Origin: Comamonas sp. | GTDB lineage: Bacteria > Pseudomonadota > Gammaproteobacteria > Burkholderiales > Burkholderiaceae_C | Direction of reading: 5' to 3' | Length of the DNA stretch: 64,000 bases | Assembly: GCA_031277805.1 (NCBI GenBank) | Contig: JAITLR010000022.1 | Location: forward strand, 124,001 to 188,000 | Shown here: piece by piece, positions 12,432 to 22,448 of the stretch | Numbering within the stretch: the stretch's first letter is position 1 | Layout of the letters: each line of letters opens with the position of its first letter | Made by a program: the position numbers and the translations under genes | Notes under the pieces: generated by a model | Told to the model about the DNA's origin: nothing | The model's database searches: none | The model's input: the letters and a program-made list of their open reading frames with translations, nothing else

Positions 12432-13981
12432 TGATGAGTGACGAGCAAGAACTGCACAGCACAGAGCACAGCATTCAGTGGTGCCTGCTGTCACACACCA
12501 ATATAGGCAAGACCACGTTGACGCGCACGCTGATGGCCGACGATGTGGGCGAGATTGAAGATGCCGCCCATGTGACCAGTCAGTCCCAACGCTATTTGCT
12601 GCAGAAAACACAGCAGGGCGACGAACTGTGGCTATGGGACACACCGGGCTTTGGTGACTCCGTGCGTCTTTATGAGCGCCTGCGTCAGCAGGGCAATCCG
12701 CTGGGCTGGTTTCTCAGCAACGTCTGGGATCGTTGGCGCGACAAGCCTTTCTACCTGAGTCAGCGCGCCTTGCTGGCTGCGCGCGATCATGCCGATGTGA
12801 TGCTCTACCTCGTCAATGCCGCAGAGGACCCGGCGGACGCCGGTTACTGGAGTGCCGAAATGAACATACTGGCCTGGCTTGAAAAGCCGGTCATCGTGTT
12901 GCTCAACCAGATCGGCGGCGACACCACGCAGGAGCAGGCGGCGCAAGATCTGCAGCGCTGGAAACAGGCGACACAGGGTTTTCGGAATGTGGTGCGCGAC
13001 GTGCTGGTGCTCGATGCTTTCACACGCAGTTGGTGGCATGAGCGCAGGATGATGCAAAGCATTGCCCCCTTGTTGCCCGCTGCAAAGCAAGAGGCTTACC
13101 AGCGTCTGTTGCTGCAGCGCGAGCAGCAGCAACAGCAGCGCGAGCAAGCCAGCCTGCAGGTCATGGCGGATCAATTGCAGGCGGCAGCGGGCTTGCACGA
13201 GAGCTTGGACCCGGAGCAGGGAAAGCTGCTGGCCAGGGCCTGGCAGGGGCTGAGTCAGCTCACCAGCAAGCTGAGCAAGTCCTCGGCGGCAGACGACAGG
13301 CTGAGCACCCAGGCCAGGGCTGCGGTGGAACGTTTGATGATGGATCTGCGTCAGTCGGATGTGCAGGCAACACAGCGCTTGCTGGAGATTCACCAGCTCG
13401 ATGGTCAGGCCGCCAGCCAGATTCAGGAGCAGCTGCGCAGCCAGTTGAAGATCAGCAAGCCTGTGGATGCGCAGGCCGCCAGCCTGTGGGGCGCGGTGAC
13501 TGCGGGCGCGGCCACCGGTCTGGGTGCGGATCTGGTGGCCGGAGGCTTGACCCTGGGGACGGGAGCCCTGGTCGGGGCACTGGTGGGGGCGCTGACCTTT
13601 GGCGGTGCAGCCTGGGGTGCCAACAAGATGTTCGATCAGGAGCAGCAGAGCTTTCAGCTATCGCAGGACTACCTGACAGGTCTGGCCAGCCAGGTGTTGC
13701 TCAAATACCTGCTGATCTCCCACTTCGGGCGTGGGCGTGGCCGCTACACCAGCCCTGCGGCCCCCAAGCAATGGAGCGGCGTGGTTCAGGCCGTGGTGCA
13801 GTCACAGGCTGGCCAATGGGCGGGCATCTGGGAGTCATTGCGCAGCGAGGTCCGGGAAGGCAACTCGGTCAATATGCACCAGCGTATGCAGCAGCAACTG
13901 GAGCAGGACTTGCAGCAGGTGATGACCCGTCTATATCCCGATTTGCAGGTGGCACTCAACAACGTGGAAAGCGCACGGTAA
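12431..13981 (+). CDS. GTPase with DUF3482-type C-terminal region
   Basis: P-loop-like 'SHTNIGKTTLTRTL', 'DTPGFGDSVRL', 'NQIGGD'; glycine-rich hydrophobic segment near the C-terminus. Confidence 0.8.
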   Translation: MMSDEQELHSTEHSIQWCLLSHTNIGKTTLTRTLMADDVGEIEDAAHVTSQSQRYLLQKTQQGDELWLWDTPGFGDSVRLYERLRQQGNPLGWFLSNVWDRWRDKPFYLSQRALLAARDHADVMLYLVNAAEDPADAGYWSAEMNILAWLEKPVIVLLNQIGGDTTQEQAAQDLQRWKQATQGFRNVVRDVLVLDAFTRSWWHERRMMQSIAPLLPAAKQEAYQRLLLQREQQQQQREQASLQVMADQLQAAAGLHESLDPEQGKLLARAWQGLSQLTSKLSKSSAADDRLSTQARAAVERLMMDLRQSDVQATQRLLEIHQLDGQAASQIQEQLRSQLKISKPVDAQAASLWGAVTAGAATGLGADLVAGGLTLGTGALVGALVGALTFGGAAWGANKMFDQEQQSFQLSQDYLTGLASQVLLKYLLISHFGRGRGRYTSPAAPKQWSGVVQAVVQSQAGQWAGIWESLRSEVREGNSVNMHQRMQQQLEQDLQQVMTRLYPDLQVALNNVESAR

Positions 13982-15128
13982 AAAGTGCCCCGCCGCGCTC
14001 GGACACACCGGTGCTGACGGTACCTCCTTGTGAGGTCACCAAGGCTTTGACAATGGACAGCCCAAGCCCCGACCCTTCCCTGCGACGCTTGCCGGGGGCC
14101 TGAGCGAAGCGCTGGAAGGGGTGAGCCTGCAGGTCGCCCGCCAATCCGGGGCCCGCATCGCCGATCTCCAGCGTGACCCAAGGCTGTCCTTGAGAATCGG
14201 CGATGGTCTGTACCGTGATGCCCAGCCAGCGGCCGCTGCTGGCATGGCGCAGCACGTTGCTGATGAGGTTGGTGATGATCTGACGAAGCCGGTCCGTATC
14301 CGCGCGGATATCGGTGCTGCCGTCGCCATCCTGCATGGGAAGGTCCATGGACAGGGCCATGGCGCTTTGCTGCAGCTGCGGCCGCAGCTCGTCCACCACT
14401 TCTCCCACCAGGGTGGCAAGATCAAGCCGCTCCCGACGCAGGGACAGCTGCCCCGCGTCGGCCATGGACAGCGTATGCAAGTCGCCGACCAGCCGTCCCA
14501 GGTGTTCGACCTGAGCCAGCAGTGTCTTCATCTCTGCCTGGTCGCTGCCTATGACGCCATCACAAATGGCATGCAGCCGCGCCTGCAACACGGTCAATGG
14601 GGTGCGCAGCTCGTGCGAGATGGAGGCTGCAGTCGCCAGGCGCTCGGCCTCCAGATTTTCCAGAGAGTCGACCATGCCGTTGAAGGCATCGATCATCTCG
14701 GCCATCTCTCCGTGGGCTGTGCCCTTGACGGCTCTGGCAGCCAGGTCGCCCTGCTCGACGCGTGCAGCGACCTCCACCATGGAGGCCAGCGGGCTGGTGA
14801 TGCGCCGTGAGATCCAGAAGCCCACGGCCATGCCAAAGGGCAGGCTGACGGCAAGACCTATGACCAGCGACCATTTCTCGCCAAACAGTCGGTCGCCTTC
14901 CCAGTACTCCGAATAGATTTGCAGGGCGCGGGGGCTGTCCTCTAGATCCTGAGATTTCAAGGACTCCAGCTCGGTTCTGACGGGGCTGGGCAGATGACGG
15001 TAGAAATCCCGGTACTGGAGTTCGGAAAACACCAGCACGCCAGCTGCCAGTGCGGCAATGGCAAGCAGTACGGCGGCCGTGATCCACAGGCCGAAGCGGA
15101 CCCAGATGCGGTTCAGTCCCAGGGCCAT
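13956..15128 (-). CDS. Sensor histidine kinase (HAMP, HisKA, HATPase)
   Basis: 'ISHELRTPLTVLQARL' H-box, 'LISNVLRHA' N-box, 'GSGLGLSIVKALV'. Confidence 0.93.
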   Translation of the reverse strand: MALGLNRIWVRFGLWITAAVLLAIAALAAGVLVFSELQYRDFYRHLPSPVRTELESLKSQDLEDSPRALQIYSEYWEGDRLFGEKWSLVIGLAVSLPFGMAVGFWISRRITSPLASMVEVAARVEQGDLAARAVKGTAHGEMAEMIDAFNGMVDSLENLEAERLATAASISHELRTPLTVLQARLHAICDGVIGSDQAEMKTLLAQVEHLGRLVGDLHTLSMADAGQLSLRRERLDLATLVGEVVDELRPQLQQSAMALSMDLPMQDGDGSTDIRADTDRLRQIITNLISNVLRHASSGRWLGITVQTIADSQGQPWVTLEIGDAGPGLAGDLQAHPFQRFAQAPGKRRREGSGLGLSIVKALVTSQGGTVSTGVSERGGALFTVRFPRC

Positions 15129-15862
15129 AAGCGGTAACCGATGCCACGCACGGTTTCGATCAGGCCCTCTTGTCCAGCGAGCTGGAGTTTGCGCCTGAGC
15201 TTGGAGAGGTGAGAGTCAATGACCCGCTCCAGAGCATCACTTTCCGGCAGGCAGTTCTCGATCAGATAGGCACGGGAAAAGCAGCGCCGGGGCTGGGCCG
15301 CAAGGCAGGCCAGCAGGCGAAACTCGGTCAAAGTGAGCGCCAGCGGCGTGGCATGGCCCGCGCTGTCATAGACGGCTGCGCTATGGGCCTCCACGTCGAT
15401 TTCGATGGGGCCTACCCGAATCGGCGCTGCAATCGCTGCGGGCTTGGCCTGGGTGCGACGCAGTACAGCCCGCACTCTGGCAACCACCTCAGGGGGGTTG
15501 AACGGTTTGACCACGTAGTCGTCAGCGCCCATGCGCAAGGCCAGCAGCTTGTCCACATCGTCGGCCAGAGCCGTTACCATGATGACGGGCACTTCGCTGT
15601 CATTGCGGATCATGCGCAGAACGTCCACGCCATCGACTTTGGGCAGGTGAATGTCGAGCAGCACCAGATCGGGGCGCAGCTGACGAAAGCTCTGCAGAGC
15701 CTCTTCTCCGTCCTGCGCCATGCGGATGCGCAGCCCATCCCGCTCCAGATAGGCGCTGAGTATGCTGGCAATGGCGGGCTCATCCTCAACGACAAGCACC
15801 AAGGGTGTGGAGGCAGGTTGAGCAAATGTATTCATGGTTTTTGGCGCAGCAAAGTCATGCAT
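15113..15862 (-). CDS. OmpR/BaeR-like response regulator (start may be 15835)
   Basis: 'LVVEDEPAIASIL', 'LVLLDIHLPKVDG', winged-helix C-terminus 'LTLTEFRLLACLAAQPRRCFSRAYLIE'; overlaps the kinase gene. Confidence 0.93.
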   Translation of the reverse strand: MHDFAAPKTMNTFAQPASTPLVLVVEDEPAIASILSAYLERDGLRIRMAQDGEEALQSFRQLRPDLVLLDIHLPKVDGVDVLRMIRNDSEVPVIMVTALADDVDKLLALRMGADDYVVKPFNPPEVVARVRAVLRRTQAKPAAIAAPIRVGPIEIDVEAHSAAVYDSAGHATPLALTLTEFRLLACLAAQPRRCFSRAYLIENCLPESDALERVIDSHLSKLRRKLQLAGQEGLIETVRGIGYRLWPWD

Positions 15863-16063
15863 TCGCGAGATCTCTGAAGCTTGTTAACTACACATTATGA
15901 GCTTTGCCATTGCAATCAAAGACTGCGGGCGGCTCTCCATAATTCCTACATAAATCTTGCAATCTTGCGAAAGCTTCCCGCCGTCCAATAGCGGAAGGTG
16001 GAAAGTTGTTTGTGCTTTCTGTGTGCTCTCCCAGGTGAAAACCGATAGTTCGCTAGCTGTCCT

Positions 16064-17485
16064 GTGATTCCTTTTTCCCGCGTCCCACGTACCCGCATGG
16101 CTTGCCTGTGCCTTTGCGCGATGTCATTGCTGGCAGGGTGTGCTGCGCCTGTCGAAGTGAAGCTGAACAAGGAAACTCCAGATCTATGGAGACAGCAGGC
16201 ACTTACTTCAAAGGTGGGGAGCACTGATTTGGCGCAGTGGTGGAGAGCATGGAATGACCCGAAGCTCAACGCCTTGGTCGATGAGGCTTTGGCGCAAAAC
16301 CTGGATGTGGCCCAGGCTGTATTGCGGCTGAGACAGCAGCGCTTGCTGGCTGGAACGAGCAATGCCCCTTTCATGCCTGTCGTCAGTGCGGGAGGCAGAA
16401 CCCTGCAGGATATTGCAGCGGTTGATTCCTATTTCCATGCCAGCATCGATGTGAGCTGGGATCTGGGCCTTTTTGGCGACTCGCAGGCAGCGCGTCGTTC
16501 GGCGGATGCGGGCTTGCTGGATGCGCAAGCCCAGCTGCACGCCGTGCGGGTGGCCCTGGTGGCCGATGTGGTGCATCGCTATCTGGATATCCGGCAGGCG
16601 CAAGTGCAGCATGGTCTGGCACTGCGTCAGCAGCAGCAGGCGCAGAGGCAGTTGGAGCTGCTGCAGGTCAGGCAAGCGCAAAGGCTGGCAGATACTCAGA
16701 CACTGGAGCAGCAGCTGCTGCAGCTGCGTAGCGTGCAGGCACAGTTAACCACGCTGGATGAAGCCCAGGCACGAGCGGCCCATGCATTGGCGGCCTTGTT
16801 GGGGCGGGATCGTCCCGAGCCGCAATGGCTGCAAGCCGATGCGGCGGCGGCCATGCCTCAGTTGCAAGCGATTGCGGTGTTGCCAGCCGATCTGCTGCGC
16901 AGGCGCCCCGATATTCAAAGCGCCGAGGCTGCGGTGGAGCAGGCAGCAGCAGAGGTCGGTGTATCACGTGCGGCGCTATACCCTCGTCTGACGCTGACGG
17001 GTTCGCTGCTGTTTGCCTACAACCTCACTCGCAATCATCGAACGACCGCGGACTACATACCCATGGTCGGACCGCAGATCGATATTCCGCTGTTTGACTG
17101 GGGCCGTCGCCGTGCAGTGGCCGATGGCAAGGAGCTGGCGCTGCAAGCCAGCATCAAGGCCTACCGCCAGGCGGTTCTCAACGGCATTGCCGAAGCCGAA
17201 GGCGCACTGGCGGCAATTGCAGCCCAGCAGCAACGTCAACAGGTATTGCTGTCTGCACAGCAGATTCATGCTGCGCGCGACAAGGCGCAGGCCGTGCGCC
17301 AGAAGCTTGGCCTTTCCAGCGAGCTGACCGGCCTGGACAACACGCGCGCCAGCCTGCAGGCACAAAGTGAGCTGGCAACGGCCAAGGCTGCAGAAGCCCT
17401 GGCCTATGTGGCGCTCTACAAAGCGGTGGGAGCTGCCCCGTTGGATGAGGCGGTTGTGGAGCACAAGGCTGAGGTGCAGCCATGA
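16064..17485 (+). CDS. NodT-type outer membrane efflux lipoprotein
   Basis: Lipobox 'SLLAGCAAP'; 'QWWRAWNDPKLNALVDEALAQNLDVAQA', 'LLRRRPDIQSAEAAVEQAAAEVGVSRAALYPRLTLTGS'. Confidence 0.93.
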   Translation: MIPFSRVPRTRMACLCLCAMSLLAGCAAPVEVKLNKETPDLWRQQALTSKVGSTDLAQWWRAWNDPKLNALVDEALAQNLDVAQAVLRLRQQRLLAGTSNAPFMPVVSAGGRTLQDIAAVDSYFHASIDVSWDLGLFGDSQAARRSADAGLLDAQAQLHAVRVALVADVVHRYLDIRQAQVQHGLALRQQQQAQRQLELLQVRQAQRLADTQTLEQQLLQLRSVQAQLTTLDEAQARAAHALAALLGRDRPEPQWLQADAAAAMPQLQAIAVLPADLLRRRPDIQSAEAAVEQAAAEVGVSRAALYPRLTLTGSLLFAYNLTRNHRTTADYIPMVGPQIDIPLFDWGRRRAVADGKELALQASIKAYRQAVLNGIAEAEGALAAIAAQQQRQQVLLSAQQIHAARDKAQAVRQKLGLSSELTGLDNTRASLQAQSELATAKAAEALAYVALYKAVGAAPLDEAVVEHKAEVQP

Positions 17486-18630
17486 TTGCACTGGCTCGCA
17501 AAACACTGATCCATGAGTGGCGGCGCTTTGTCCCCTCGGTGTTTGCCGTGGGGTTCTCCGGTGTGCTGCTGGCCATGCAGGCGGCACTGGTGCTGGGGAT
17601 TTTTGGCTCTGCTGCGATCTATGTGACAGCGTCCTCGGCAGATCTCTGGGTGGGCTATCCAGGCACGCAGAGCGTCAACTTCGGCCGCAATATCGGCAGT
17701 GATGTGGAGATGCGTTTGCGCATGGATCCCGATGTGGCGAACGTGGAGCCTTATGTCTGGCTTGATGGTGACTGGCGCTCGGGTTCTGTGGCACAGGGTG
17801 CTGCAGGAGGCGGTGTATCCGTCTATCTCTCCGGCGTCAGCACGGCCGAAGGCTCCATGATGTTCACCAAGGTGCTTACCTCCTGGCAGCGTCAGTTGCT
17901 GCGCGAGCCCGGAGCGGTGATTGTGGACCGTGCCGATCTGGGAACCCTGGGTGCCCAAGAGGGCAACACAGCCTGGATCAACAGCCATGCGGTCAAGGTT
18001 GTGGCTGCTGTGGATGGCCTGCGTGGATTGGGCGGCGTCAACGTTCTGGCTTCGCTAGCCACTGCACGCGAGATCGCCGAGACCCGTGCAGAACATGGCA
18101 GCACCTATTTTGTGGCGCGACTGAAGCAAGGCGCCAAGCTGAGCGCAGCCCAGGAGCGGTTGAGCCGGGCAGGCAGCAGCTTCGGGTCTTATGAGGTCTG
18201 GACGGCCGAGGCCTTTGCGCGCCGCTCGCAGCGCTACTGGATGTTGGACACGGGGGCAGGTGCAGGCGTGCTCTTCATGGCCATCATTGTTTGCCTCGTG
18301 GGGGCGATCGTGACCAGCCAGTCGTTGAAGGCCGTGGTCGCCGGCTCTGCCCGCGAGTATGCGGTGCTCAATGCCCTGGGGGTCAGCCGCGCATCGCTGG
18401 GCCGGGTGGTGGTGGAGCAGGCTTGCTGGATTGGTGGCCTGGGATTTGTTCTGGCCGCTTTGACCAGTGCGGTGCTGTTGAGCATTGCATCGAGCTACCG
18501 CGTGCCCGTGGCCATCAATTTGCCGGCGGTACTGGCTTGTGGAATTTTGATTGCAGTGCTGTCGCTGCTGTCTGGTCTGGGCGCCATGCGCAGTCTTCTG
18601 CGCGCCGATCCTGCCACCTTGCTGCGCTAA
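17482..18630 (+). CDS. ABC exporter permease (FtsX/DevC-like)
   Basis: Four predicted TM segments, periplasmic domain 'DADLGTLGAQEGNTAWINSHAVKVVA'-like region; overlaps upstream stop and precedes an ATPase gene. Confidence 0.85.
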   Translation: MIALARKTLIHEWRRFVPSVFAVGFSGVLLAMQAALVLGIFGSAAIYVTASSADLWVGYPGTQSVNFGRNIGSDVEMRLRMDPDVANVEPYVWLDGDWRSGSVAQGAAGGGVSVYLSGVSTAEGSMMFTKVLTSWQRQLLREPGAVIVDRADLGTLGAQEGNTAWINSHAVKVVAAVDGLRGLGGVNVLASLATAREIAETRAEHGSTYFVARLKQGAKLSAAQERLSRAGSSFGSYEVWTAEAFARRSQRYWMLDTGAGAGVLFMAIIVCLVGAIVTSQSLKAVVAGSAREYAVLNALGVSRASLGRVVVEQACWIGGLGFVLAALTSAVLLSIASSYRVPVAINLPAVLACGILIAVLSLLSGLGAMRSLLRADPATLLR

Positions 18631-18640
18631 GGCCTGGAAC

Positions 18641-19396
18641 ATGCAAGACCAGATCGTGGAACGTACCCCCAAAGCCGTGGCTGCAAAAGATGCAGCCCCC
18701 AGCCTGGAAGCCATTCGCCTAGAGAAGTCCTTTGTATCGGGCATCGTCCAGGTGCATGTGCTGCAAGGGCTGTCCGTAAGCCTTTATGCCGGTGAGCTGA
18801 GTCTGATATCCGGCCCCTCGGGCTGTGGCAAAAGTACGCTGCTGTCGCTGATGTCCGGCCTGCAGAAACCCGATGGCGGCCGTGCGCTGGCGCTGGGGCA
18901 GGATCTGGCCAAGCTCGGCACAGGAGCGCTGGAGAAATTTCGCCTGCGCCATACCGGCTTTGTCTTTCAGGGCTTCAATCTATTCCCTGCTTTGACGGCG
19001 CTGGAGCAGGTGCAGCTGCCGCTGGGCTATATGGGCCTTAAGAACGCCGAGACATTGCGCCGGGCCAAAGAGGCGCTGGATGAGGTGGGGCTTTCCCATC
19101 GTAGCCACATGCGCCCGGCGCAACTTTCGGGCGGTGAAAAGCAGCGTGTGGCCATTGCTCGTGCCATGGCCAAGCAGCCTCAGCTGCTGTTTGCCGATGA
19201 ACCCACCAGCGCATTGGACGCCGAGAGCGGTCAGCGCGTCATCGATTTGCTGCACAGAGCTGCGCGTACCCATGGCACCACGGTGCTGTGCGTCAGCCAC
19301 GACCCGCGACTGGTGCGTCACGCCGATCGCGTACTGGGCATGGAAGACGGCGCCATCCGTAGCGACTGGCGCCAGAACAGCCCCATCAAGGAATAA
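18641..19396 (+). CDS. ABC transporter ATP-binding protein (LolD/DevA-like)
   Basis: Walker A 'GPSGCGKST', signature 'LSGGEKQRVAIARA', Walker B 'LLFADEP'. Confidence 0.95.
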   Translation: MQDQIVERTPKAVAAKDAAPSLEAIRLEKSFVSGIVQVHVLQGLSVSLYAGELSLISGPSGCGKSTLLSLMSGLQKPDGGRALALGQDLAKLGTGALEKFRLRHTGFVFQGFNLFPALTALEQVQLPLGYMGLKNAETLRRAKEALDEVGLSHRSHMRPAQLSGGEKQRVAIARAMAKQPQLLFADEPTSALDAESGQRVIDLLHRAARTHGTTVLCVSHDPRLVRHADRVLGMEDGAIRSDWRQNSPIKE

Positions 19397-19399
19397 TTC

Positions 19400-20335
19400 A
19401 TGAAACGTAGCCCAACGAGTTTCAGCATCATGCAGGGGATGCCATTGCTGGCAGCGGCCCTGCTGGCGCTGGCTGGGTGCTCTCCTTCTTCGGACTCTGC
19501 ATCTGTGGTGACCTCGGCGGCAGCACAGGCCAAGCCACAGAGTCAGGTTGCCGTGGCCCGAGGCAAGATCGATGTGGAAGGTGGTTTGCTTGATCTTTCA
19601 TCGGCGGCTCCAGGCCTGGTGCAGCAATTGCTGATCAAGGAAGGTCAGACGGTGCAAAAGGGCCAGCTTGTGTTGCGCATTGCCGATGATGCTGCGCGTG
19701 CGGATCTGGCCGTTGCAGAGTCTGAGCTGCAACTGGCCCAGACCAAGCTCAAAACCCGGCAGGAGCGGCTGCCGGTGCTCAAGACCGCGCTGACACGCTG
19801 GCAGTCTGCGGCAAAGCAAGGTGCAGCCGATTTGCAGAATGTGGATGAAGCCATGCAGGCGCTGCGTGATGCACAGGCCGAGGTCGATATCGCAGGCGCA
19901 GAGGCCACGGTGGCAAAGCGCAAGGTGGAGCAGCTGCGAGCATTGCAGCAGCGCCATGAGCTGCGTGCACCCGAGGCAGGCACGGTGGTGCGCCTGGAAA
20001 CGCAGGTGGGAAGCATGTTGCAAAGCGGAAGCCATGTGGCTGTTCTGCTGCCACAGCGCCCGCTGATCGTGCGCGCTGAGGTCAACGAGAGCTTTGTTTC
20101 TGCCATCCGTGAAGGCATGAAAGCCCAGGTGGTCGTGGATGGCGATGCCGCTCCAGCGAGGCAGGACCTGCCGTCAGCGACGGTGCTGCGCATCAGCCCG
20201 GTATACGGCACGGCGCGCCTGCAGGACGACACACAGCGCGGCCCCGTGCGTATCGTCGAAACCGTGCTGGCTTTCGACCAGCCTCCAGTCAATGCCAAGG
20301 TGGGCCAGAACGTGAGGGTCAGCTTCCATGAATAA
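19400..20335 (+). CDS. HlyD/DevB-like periplasmic adaptor protein, lipoprotein-like
   Basis: 'LLALAGCSPSS' lipobox; biotinyl-lipoyl-like 'LLIKEGQTVQKGQLVLRI'; 'HELRAPEAGTVVRLETQVGSMLQSG'. Confidence 0.9.
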   Translation: MKRSPTSFSIMQGMPLLAAALLALAGCSPSSDSASVVTSAAAQAKPQSQVAVARGKIDVEGGLLDLSSAAPGLVQQLLIKEGQTVQKGQLVLRIADDAARADLAVAESELQLAQTKLKTRQERLPVLKTALTRWQSAAKQGAADLQNVDEAMQALRDAQAEVDIAGAEATVAKRKVEQLRALQQRHELRAPEAGTVVRLETQVGSMLQSGSHVAVLLPQRPLIVRAEVNESFVSAIREGMKAQVVVDGDAAPARQDLPSATVLRISPVYGTARLQDDTQRGPVRIVETVLAFDQPPVNAKVGQNVRVSFHE

Positions 20336-21041
20336 GCGTATTCCAATTTTTCAGTCCTCCTCCTCTCAATCCTCGACAGGCTGGATGGTTCAAAGCGACT
20401 TCGACGGCACCATCAGCCTGCTGGATGTGACCGATACCTTGCTCAACCGTTTCGGCAAGCCCGGCTGGCAGGAGCTGGAAGACGCCTGGGAGCGTGGCGA
20501 GATCGGTTCGCGCGAGTGCATGAAGGGCCAGGTAGCCTTGCTGGACATGAGCGAGCCTGAGCTGCAGAACCATCTGGACACTATCGAAATCGATCCGCAC
20601 TTCGCGGGCTTTGCGGCTGAAGCCAAGGCACTTGGCATCAAGGTGCAGGTGGTCAGCGACGGTATCGACTATGCGATTCGCCATGTGTTGGCGCGCCACG
20701 GTCTGGCGGACCTGGAAGTCATCGCCAATCGTCTGGTGCAGACAGGCGAGCGCAGCTGGCGCCTGGAGTCACCGTGGGCCAGTGCACGCTGTGCACGCGC
20801 CAGCGGCAACTGCAAATGCGAGCGGCTGGCCGAGCAGCAGGCGGTGCATGGCCGTGTGCTCTATATCGGCGACAGCACTTCGGACTTCTGTGTCTCCGGC
20901 AAGGCCGATTTCGTCCTGGCCAAATACAAGCTGATCGGTTATTGCGAGAGCCGGGGCATTGCACATGCCCGCTTCGAGCATTTCGGACAGGCCACGCAAT
21001 TGCTGGAGCAGGTCATTTTGGGTATGGAGCTGGTTGCATGA
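20328..21041 (+). CDS. HAD-IB/MtnX-like phosphatase
   Basis: 'SDFDGTISLLDVTDTLL' motif I, 'VSDGIDY', 'YIGDSTSDF'; overlaps the adaptor gene. Confidence 0.85.
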   Translation: MNKRIPIFQSSSSQSSTGWMVQSDFDGTISLLDVTDTLLNRFGKPGWQELEDAWERGEIGSRECMKGQVALLDMSEPELQNHLDTIEIDPHFAGFAAEAKALGIKVQVVSDGIDYAIRHVLARHGLADLEVIANRLVQTGERSWRLESPWASARCARASGNCKCERLAEQQAVHGRVLYIGDSTSDFCVSGKADFVLAKYKLIGYCESRGIAHARFEHFGQATQLLEQVILGMELVA

Positions 21042-21949
21042 ATGTCGCTGACGGGTATGCGCTGATGCAGCAGCAAAGCTTGCAGCAGCTGTGCCTCACT
21101 CCTCATGAATTCGTCATGCCCGGAAAGGGCAGGAATGCGCGCACAGGCGTGCTGCTGATTCATGGCTTGACCGGAACGCCGGCCGAGATGCGTCTGTTGG
21201 GCAAGGGCTTGAACAAGCAAGGCTTTACGGTCTACGGCGTACAGCTGGCGGGTCACTGCGGCAGCATGGAAGACTTGGTCGCCGCGCGCTGGACAGACTG
21301 GCTGGCCAGTGTGGAATCGGGTCTGCAGCGCTTTACCGAGCATGTGGACCATGTGGTGGTTGGTGGTCTGTCCATGGGCGCGCTGCTGTCGCTGGCCGTG
21401 GCCGAGCGCCACCCCGACAAGGTGGCGGGAGTCTGCGCTCTGTCCACGACCTTCCGCTATGACGGCTGGAGCATTCCCGCCTATACCAAGCTGGCATTTT
21501 TGCTGCCATTGTTCCGTCTGCTGGGCATTGGCCGCAACAGCGTCTTCATGGAGGCACCGCCTTACGGCATCAAGGACGAAGCCTTGCGTGCGCGGGTGGT
21601 GGAGCAGATGAACAGCGGCGACAGTTCGGCCGCAGGCTTGCCCGGTAACCCCTGGTGGAGCGTCATCGAGCTGCGAGCCTTGTCCGCCAATGTGCAGGCC
21701 CATTTGCAGAAGCTGGGCTCCCCTTGTCTGGTCATTCACGCCAAGGAAGACGATATTTCCTCGGTCAGCAATGCATACGACATTCAACGCGGGGCGGTGA
21801 ATGCCAATGTCGAACTGGTGCTGTTGGACAACTGCTACCACATGGTCACGATAGACCGTGAGCGTCGCACCGTGATTGCGAAGATGAACGACTTCATTGC
21901 GCGTATTGCCAGCTCCGCTGCGCCCGTCAAGGCTTTGTCAGAGGTTTGA
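21038..21949 (+). CDS. Alpha/beta hydrolase (carboxylesterase/lipase-like)
   Basis: 'LLIHGLTGTPAEMRLLGKGL', nucleophile elbow 'VGGLSMGALLSL'; overlaps HAD stop (ATGA). Confidence 0.88.
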   Translation: MNVADGYALMQQQSLQQLCLTPHEFVMPGKGRNARTGVLLIHGLTGTPAEMRLLGKGLNKQGFTVYGVQLAGHCGSMEDLVAARWTDWLASVESGLQRFTEHVDHVVVGGLSMGALLSLAVAERHPDKVAGVCALSTTFRYDGWSIPAYTKLAFLLPLFRLLGIGRNSVFMEAPPYGIKDEALRARVVEQMNSGDSSAAGLPGNPWWSVIELRALSANVQAHLQKLGSPCLVIHAKEDDISSVSNAYDIQRGAVNANVELVLLDNCYHMVTIDRERRTVIAKMNDFIARIASSAAPVKALSEV

Positions 21950-22321
21950 ATGGGCAGTGATCTCTCGCCTCTGGTTGTGACTCTGTGGGTGCTCAATGTG
22001 TTGGTGGACAGTGGCGGTCAACTGGCTTTCAAGGCCGCGGCCAGCGAACCGGGAGACCTGGATGGCATGGAGCGCTGGCGCTTCATGCTGGCCAGACCCT
22101 GGCTCTGGGTGGGCATCGCCTGTTATGTGGCCGAGTTTCTGGTCTGGCTGGCATTTCTGTCGCTGGTGCCGTTGTCGGACGGTGTGCTGCTGGGCTCCAT
22201 CAACATCGTGGCCATCATGATTCTGGGCCGTGTGCTGTTCAGAGAAAAACTGGCACCCATGCGTGTCATTGGCATTGTGCTGGTGTCCATCGGTGTGGCC
22301 ATTGTTGGATTGACCTCCTGA
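21950..22321 (+). CDS. EamA/SMR-type small multidrug-resistance-like transporter subunit
   Basis: About 124 aa, four TM segments, 'LSLVPLSDGVLLGSINIVAIMILGRVLFREKLAPMRVIGIVLVSIGVAIVGL'. Confidence 0.8.
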   Translation: MGSDLSPLVVTLWVLNVLVDSGGQLAFKAAASEPGDLDGMERWRFMLARPWLWVGIACYVAEFLVWLAFLSLVPLSDGVLLGSINIVAIMILGRVLFREKLAPMRVIGIVLVSIGVAIVGLTS

Positions 22322-22410
22322 GGCGCTTCGCGCCTTCCCCCAAGGGGGACGACAGCTTCGCTGCGGGGCGGCCCTTGCTCGCTGTCCCTGGCCCGGAACA
22401 GGCTCGTTTT
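22317..22410 (+). repeat. Dispersed intergenic repeat family A, copy 1
   Basis: CCTGAGGCGCTTCGCGCCTTCCCCCAAGGGGGACGACAGCTTCGCTGCGGGGCGGCCCTTGCTCGCTGTCCCTGGCC; the stop codon of the upstream gene lies inside it. Confidence 0.8.
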
Positions 22411-22448
22411 AAGCGTCGCGGTCAAACTCGACGCCATGGATAACAAAG

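Noticed and set aside
15170-15877. 235-aa plus-strand ORF opposite the response regulator
   Set aside because: Antisense shadow of an OmpR-type regulator with clear motifs
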